Source: an uncultured Acidobacteriota bacterium
Lineage (GTDB): Bacteria > Acidobacteriota > Terriglobia > Bryobacterales > Bryobacteraceae
Length of the DNA stretch: 15,416 bases
Direction of reading: 5' to 3'
Assembly: GCA_937952345.1 (NCBI GenBank)
Contig: CALFYN010000087.1
Location: 1-15,416 of the forward strand
Shown in pieces: positions 14,938-15,416 of this stretch. Numbering within the stretch: position 1 is the stretch's first letter; each line of letters begins with the position of its first letter. Position numbers and translations under genes: made by a program. The notes below the pieces were generated by a model. The model did not search any database. It was not told where the DNA came from and saw only the letters and a list, made by a program, of their open reading frames with translations.

Positions 14938-15416
14938 CTATTCCTGAAAACAGAATAGCGATTCGCGGGTGCGTACGAACAGCCGCCGTCCCTCCATGGC
15001 CGGCGTCGCGTGGATCTCCTCGCCCAACGGGTTCACCGCAACAATCTCCCAATCGCCGGCCGCCCGCACTACGGTAATCGTGCCCTGTTCGCCGGCGAAA
15101 TACACATGCCCATTCGCCAGCACCGGCGAGCTGTAGTAATCTCCGATGCCTTCCATCGTGCGCGCCGCGCGAATCAAAATCCCCGTTCGCGCATCGTGCG
15201 TCGCAAGAATCCCGCCATTACGAACCGAAAACAAAACACCGCGAAAATGGAGCGGCGCGGAAACATTGGGGTAGGCCCGCTTCTCGCGCCATACGATCGC
15301 CTGTTCCGTCACATCGCCCCGCCACTCGCCGCGCAGCCGGATTCCCACCATCCCGTAATCGCCCACACCCAGGTTGCGGATGACGTCGTACTCCTCGCGA
15401 TTCACCTGCCCGTCGC
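14938..15416 (-). CDS. PQQ-type beta-propeller protein, C-terminal part, partial at the right window edge
   Basis: The frame is open to the window edge, so only the last 159 codons or so are seen and the true start is outside. The visible protein begins DGQVNREEYDVIRNL, which matches the second half of an EF-hand loop (DG-x-hydrophobic-xxx-E). It continues with repeats typical of pyrrolo-quinoline-quinone-like/WD40-like propellers: GVLFSVRNGGILATHDARTG, YYSSPVLANGHVYFAGEQG, EIVAVNPLGEEIHATPAMEG, RRLFVRTRESLFCFQE. Such proteins are usually exported; whether it binds PQQ or is only a structural propeller cannot be told from this fragment. A GTG at 15405 could be taken as a start but would cut through the EF-hand-like motif, so I treat it as internal. 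It ends 18 bp before dcp and is probably co-transcribed with it. Confidence 0.72.
   Translation of the reverse strand, partial: DGQVNREEYDVIRNLGVGDYGMVGIRLRGEWRGDVTEQAIVWREKRAYPNVSAPLHFRGVLFSVRNGGILATHDARTGILIRAARTMEGIGDYYSSPVLANGHVYFAGEQGTITVVRAAGDWEIVAVNPLGEEIHATPAMEGRRLFVRTRESLFCFQE

Noticed and set aside
1..15416. CRISPR arrays, tRNA/rRNA genes, insertion sequences or prophage attachment sites
   Set aside because: No regularly spaced repeats, cloverleaf-like sequence, transposase, integrase or flanking direct repeats were seen on either strand.

Overview
The window reads as a chromosomal segment of a GC-rich Gram-negative bacterium, most likely an acidobacterium of the Solibacter/Bryobacter type. 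This rests on the DUF1549/DUF1553 plus DUF1501 gene pair (typical of Acidobacteria, Planctomycetes and Verrucomicrobia), a TonB-dependent receptor, a Tat-type signal, and many secreted enzymes. The assignment is an inference from gene content, not a database match. The window is almost fully coding: no gene-free stretch reaches 300 bases, the longest being the 155 bp divergent promoter region at 2194-2348. I see no tRNA, rRNA, CRISPR array, insertion sequence or long repeat.

Left part (1-2348): the N-terminal 731 codons of the glutamate synthase large subunit (gltB), minus strand, running off the left edge. A short divergent intergenic region follows, with a candidate promoter for each direction.

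Plus-strand block (2349-5420): a membrane-anchored SGNH/GDSL-type hydrolase, then, 31 bp later, a two-gene unit made of an ABC/SMC-type AAA ATPase and a small HNH-type nuclease joined by an ATGA stop/start overlap. This pair has the architecture of the Septu (PtuA/PtuB) class of anti-phage systems and is the best candidate for an accessory system here. Sampled lines in it are visibly less GC-rich than the flanks (30 to 33 G/C of 60, against 39 to 40 of 60), which suggests acquisition. The nuclease has kept its HNH residues but seems to have lost one cysteine from each of two CxxC knuckles, so it is a divergent member. The nuclease gene ends in a CTAG shared with the stop codon of the convergent TonB receptor gene.

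Minus-strand block (15416-5417), in transcription order: the end of a PQQ-type beta-propeller protein with a preceding EF-hand-like end, a lipoprotein-type peptidyl-dipeptidase Dcp, a kexin/furin-like S8 protease with a P-domain, a DUF1549/DUF1553 (PSD1-type) protein with a CxxCH motif, a DUF1501 protein, and a TonB-dependent receptor. Gaps are 18, 57, 43, 3 and 31 bp, so this may be one long transcription unit or two to three overlapping ones. All complete products carry an export signal. A reasonable inference is an envelope-located degradation and uptake module: an endoprotease, a dipeptide-releasing exopeptidase, a DUF1501/PSD1 pair of unknown chemistry and an outer-membrane importer.
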